Assembly: GCA_041393775.1 (NCBI GenBank)
Contig: JAWKJM010000003.1
Span: forward strand, 124,001-188,000
Length of the DNA: 64,000 nucleotides
Source: JADKAV01 sp041393775
GTDB lineage: Bacteria > Actinomycetota > Actinomycetes > S36-B12 > UBA10799
Direction of reading: 5' to 3'
The position numbers were made by a program, and so were the translations under genes. The notes beneath the pieces are model-generated. The model saw only the letters and a program-made list of their open reading frames with translations. It was not told where the DNA came from and ran no database searches. How positions within the stretch are numbered: the stretch's first letter is position 1; each line of letters opens with the position of its first letter. Shown piece after piece: positions 62,141 through 64,000 of the stretch.

Positions 62141-63487
62141 ATGTCCGATCCGAACGTGCACTGGGATGGACAGCGCTGGCTGCGGTGGGACGGAGAGGAA
62201 TGGGTCCCCGACCCGTCGGCACCACCTCCGGCACCACCTCGGAAGAGCCACACGGGGGTCATCATCGCGACGATCGCGGTGGCGGTGGTGTTCGTGCTGC
62301 TGCTCGGCGCCGGCGGTATCTGGCTGATCCGCTCGCGCGACGGGAGCACACCGGCTTCCGCCGAAGGGACGTCGATCACGACGGTGCCGATCGACGGCAC
62401 TCAGGACTCCTTCACCGATTCGGTGGGCAACGGCCAGACGATCACCCCCAAGAACACCCAGCAACCGGTGACCGTTCCCGGCAGCGAGCCCGGGTTGTTC
62501 GGCGGCACGCGCAACGAATCGTCCTGCAACCGGCGGAAGCTGATCAACTACCTGATGGCCAACCCCGACAAGGGCCAGGCATGGGCAGGGGTGCTGGGCA
62601 TCCGGTACGAGCAGATCCCCACCTACGTCATGAAGTTGACGCCGATGCTGCTGCGCAGTGACACGCTGGTCACGAACCACGGGTACAAGGACGGCCGGGC
62701 CACCTCGTTCCTGTCCGTGCTCCAGGCCGGCACTGCTGTGCTGGCCGGCCGGCGCGGGCTGCCAGTCGTGCGCTGCTTCTGCGGCAACCCGCTCACCCCG
62801 CCACCGGCGCAGGTGACCAACGTCACCTACACCGGCCCGACATGGACATGGTGGAACCCGCAGTCGATCACGATCATCACGCAGAACGTCACGTTCATCG
62901 ACATTTTCATCGTGATCGACGTGGTCACCGGCGAGAAGTTCACGCGGCCCGCGGGCACTGCCGGGAACGCGGACGGCAGCCCCGGCAACACGTCGTCGGG
63001 ACCCACGGACTATCCCACGCAGTATCCCGACAACGGTGCCCAGGTCGATGTGGTGACCGCATTCCTGAATGCGGTCGCGGCCGGCAGTTACGGGGCCGCG
63101 GATTCGTACTGCACTGGCGGGTTCATCGGCAAGTACGGTGGCGCCGCGAACATGGCCCCCGGCCTCGGCACGCTGACGTCCTACGAGATCACCGGCGTGC
63201 ACAGCGGGGACACCTTCGTCGCGGTGTATGTGACGGAGTACTGGGAGGGCGGCACCCGCAGCAGCACCTACTACGTGACCCCGACCGGGAACGGCGGCAC
63301 GTTCATCGAGGACGCCGACTTCTCGGACACCTACTACGACCACACGGAGCAGCCGTACACCGAGGAGCCCAACACGGAGCAGCCGTACACGGAGGACTAC
63401 CCCACCGACTACCCGACGCAGTACCCGGACAACGGTGAGACGCCCTACGACGGCTACGACGGTTACGACGACGGCTCGGTCGGCTGA
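62141..63487 (+). CDS. DUF6777-type membrane-anchored protein
   Basis: A 448-residue protein. The short N-terminus (NVHWDGQRWLRWDGEEWVPDP) has the Trp-rich DUF2510-like pattern, followed by one membrane helix (HTGVIIATIAVAVVFVLLLGAGGIWLI). The extracytoplasmic domain (NRRKLINYLMANPDKGQAWAGVLGI, MLLRSDTLVTNHGYKDGRAT, VRCFCGNPLTPP) is that of DUF6777 proteins known from Streptomyces. A further domain with SRPBCC- or NTF2-like features and an acidic Tyr/Thr/Pro/Glu-rich tail (about residues 400-448) follow. The function is unknown. ATG 62141 has AAGGTGG six bases upstream. Confidence 0.8.
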   Translation: MSDPNVHWDGQRWLRWDGEEWVPDPSAPPPAPPRKSHTGVIIATIAVAVVFVLLLGAGGIWLIRSRDGSTPASAEGTSITTVPIDGTQDSFTDSVGNGQTITPKNTQQPVTVPGSEPGLFGGTRNESSCNRRKLINYLMANPDKGQAWAGVLGIRYEQIPTYVMKLTPMLLRSDTLVTNHGYKDGRATSFLSVLQAGTAVLAGRRGLPVVRCFCGNPLTPPPAQVTNVTYTGPTWTWWNPQSITIITQNVTFIDIFIVIDVVTGEKFTRPAGTAGNADGSPGNTSSGPTDYPTQYPDNGAQVDVVTAFLNAVAAGSYGAADSYCTGGFIGKYGGAANMAPGLGTLTSYEITGVHSGDTFVAVYVTEYWEGGTRSSTYYVTPTGNGGTFIEDADFSDTYYDHTEQPYTEEPNTEQPYTEDYPTDYPTQYPDNGETPYDGYDGYDDGSVG

Positions 63488-63520
63488 GGAACGCCGCCCC
63501 TGCGGATTCGCGGCGACTGC

Positions 63521-64000
63521 TCAGGGCACCTGGCCGGGCCGGAACCGCGCCGGGGTCAGCGCCCCCGCGATCTCGTTGACGGCCACCGCCCGCACGAGGA
63601 TCGACCGGAACGGATTGCGGCACTGCTCCCAGAGTCCGGCCGCCTGCGTCACCACCACGAGAGCGAGCACTGCACCAAGGACCCACTTCCCGGCCCGTCG
63701 GGCGACACCGCGGGATACGGGCTCGAACCAGCCCCGCTCGCCGCCCACCACGCCGAGAGCGAACCCGGCGATCCAGGCGGGCGCCTGTCCCAGGGCGAGC
63801 CGGGCCACCTCGGTGCCGAGCGGGATCTGGGTGCGCACCGCGAAGGCCGTGGCGGCCAGCGCGAGCGCCGCTACGGCCAGGCTGCGCCGGGATCGGGCTT
63901 CCGCGACGGGCAGGGCGCATTGCGCGCACTGCGCGTAGGCGTAGGAGAACACGAGCAGGACGGCCAGGAACCAGGCCGGACCCCACGTCGGCGGCATGGG
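63521..64000 (-). CDS. Acyltransferase-3-like membrane protein, N-terminus outside the window
   Basis: The last 158 residues or so of a membrane protein. GPAWFLAVLLVFSYAYA resembles the conserved G-P-x-W-F-x-x-x-L-L segment of acyltransferase family 3 (OafA-like), and QAPAWIAGFALGVVGGERGWFEPV resembles the later Y-x-x-x-F-x-x-G-x-x-x-G segment. About four helices are visible. The gene starts beyond the right edge. These proteins O-acetylate glycans or other envelope molecules. Confidence 0.65.
   Translation of the reverse strand, partial: PMPPTWGPAWFLAVLLVFSYAYAQCAQCALPVAEARSRRSLAVAALALAATAFAVRTQIPLGTEVARLALGQAPAWIAGFALGVVGGERGWFEPVSRGVARRAGKWVLGAVLALVVVTQAAGLWEQCRNPFRSILVRAVAVNEIAGALTPARFRPGQVP

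Noticed and set aside
61184..63343. Very long open frame (over 700 codons) on the minus strand opposite the DUF6777 gene
   Set aside because: It mirrors the codon structure of the plus-strand gene and the protease gene, is rich in Arg/Gly/Val/His, and shows no family features; long antisense frames are expected at this GC content.

Overview
The window is 64 kb of high-GC DNA with short intergenic gaps, many GTG starts and many 1-8 base start/stop overlaps. The gene content points to a free-living, aerobic Actinomycetota: PspC-domain envelope-stress kinase, DUF222-HNH protein, DUF6777 protein, two acetate-type sodium symporters with small membrane partners, DUF11 surface protein, YjbQ, MetPS-like transporter. 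I cannot place it below phylum. No rRNA, tRNA, CRISPR array, prophage or insertion sequence was seen.

Layout. 0-8.4 kb: acetate/monocarboxylate uptake, made of a LytS/LytTR two-component pair with a sodium symporter, then a DUF485-ActP-Acs operon. 8.8-11.6 kb: small genes including YjbR, a NAD(P)-binding protein, YjbQ and a META lipoprotein. 11.7-18.6 kb: one 2,274-residue secreted DUF11 protein. 19-26 kb: opine-dehydrogenase-like enzyme, PPK2-type polyphosphate:AMP phosphotransferase, two hydrolases, SLC13 permease. 26-35 kb: polysaccharide deacetylase, PspC kinase/regulator with a divergent PspC operon, and a carotenoid/retinol-type oxidoreductase. 35-40 kb: thioredoxin, ClC protein, and a tightly coupled operon that starts with an 83-residue (Ala-Asp-Gly/Ser-Gly)18 peptide followed by a JmjC cupin oxygenase, a sucrase/ferredoxin-like protein and a SRPBCC protein. 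This looks like a peptide-modification (RiPP-like) system. 40-53 kb: MetPS-like transporter, ferritin-like protein, a cyclase-STAND ATPase coupled to a nitrilase-fold protein, HNH endonuclease, GlpD, TauE. 53-64 kb: methyltransferase, two gene remnants, MFS exporter, a beta-lactamase-fold protein that has lost its catalytic motifs, secreted nuclease/lamin-tail protein, a papain-like protease next to a chagasin-type inhibitor, DUF6777 protein, and the end of an acyltransferase.

The most striking non-coding signal is a set of intergenic palindromes in which each family uses its own short word placed at an exact spacing: GTTAG(A/G) boxes every 19 nt (five loci), GTGACGAAGG boxes mostly every 31 nt (four loci), GTTCG boxes at 10-9-10 nt (two loci), and CCATCTGCTGGCC hairpins (four loci). 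In each locus direct boxes face inverted boxes across a centre. Some sit at gene ends, and two supply the stop codon of the adjoining gene.

All calls come from reading the sequence by eye. Family names rest on remembered motifs, not on a database search.
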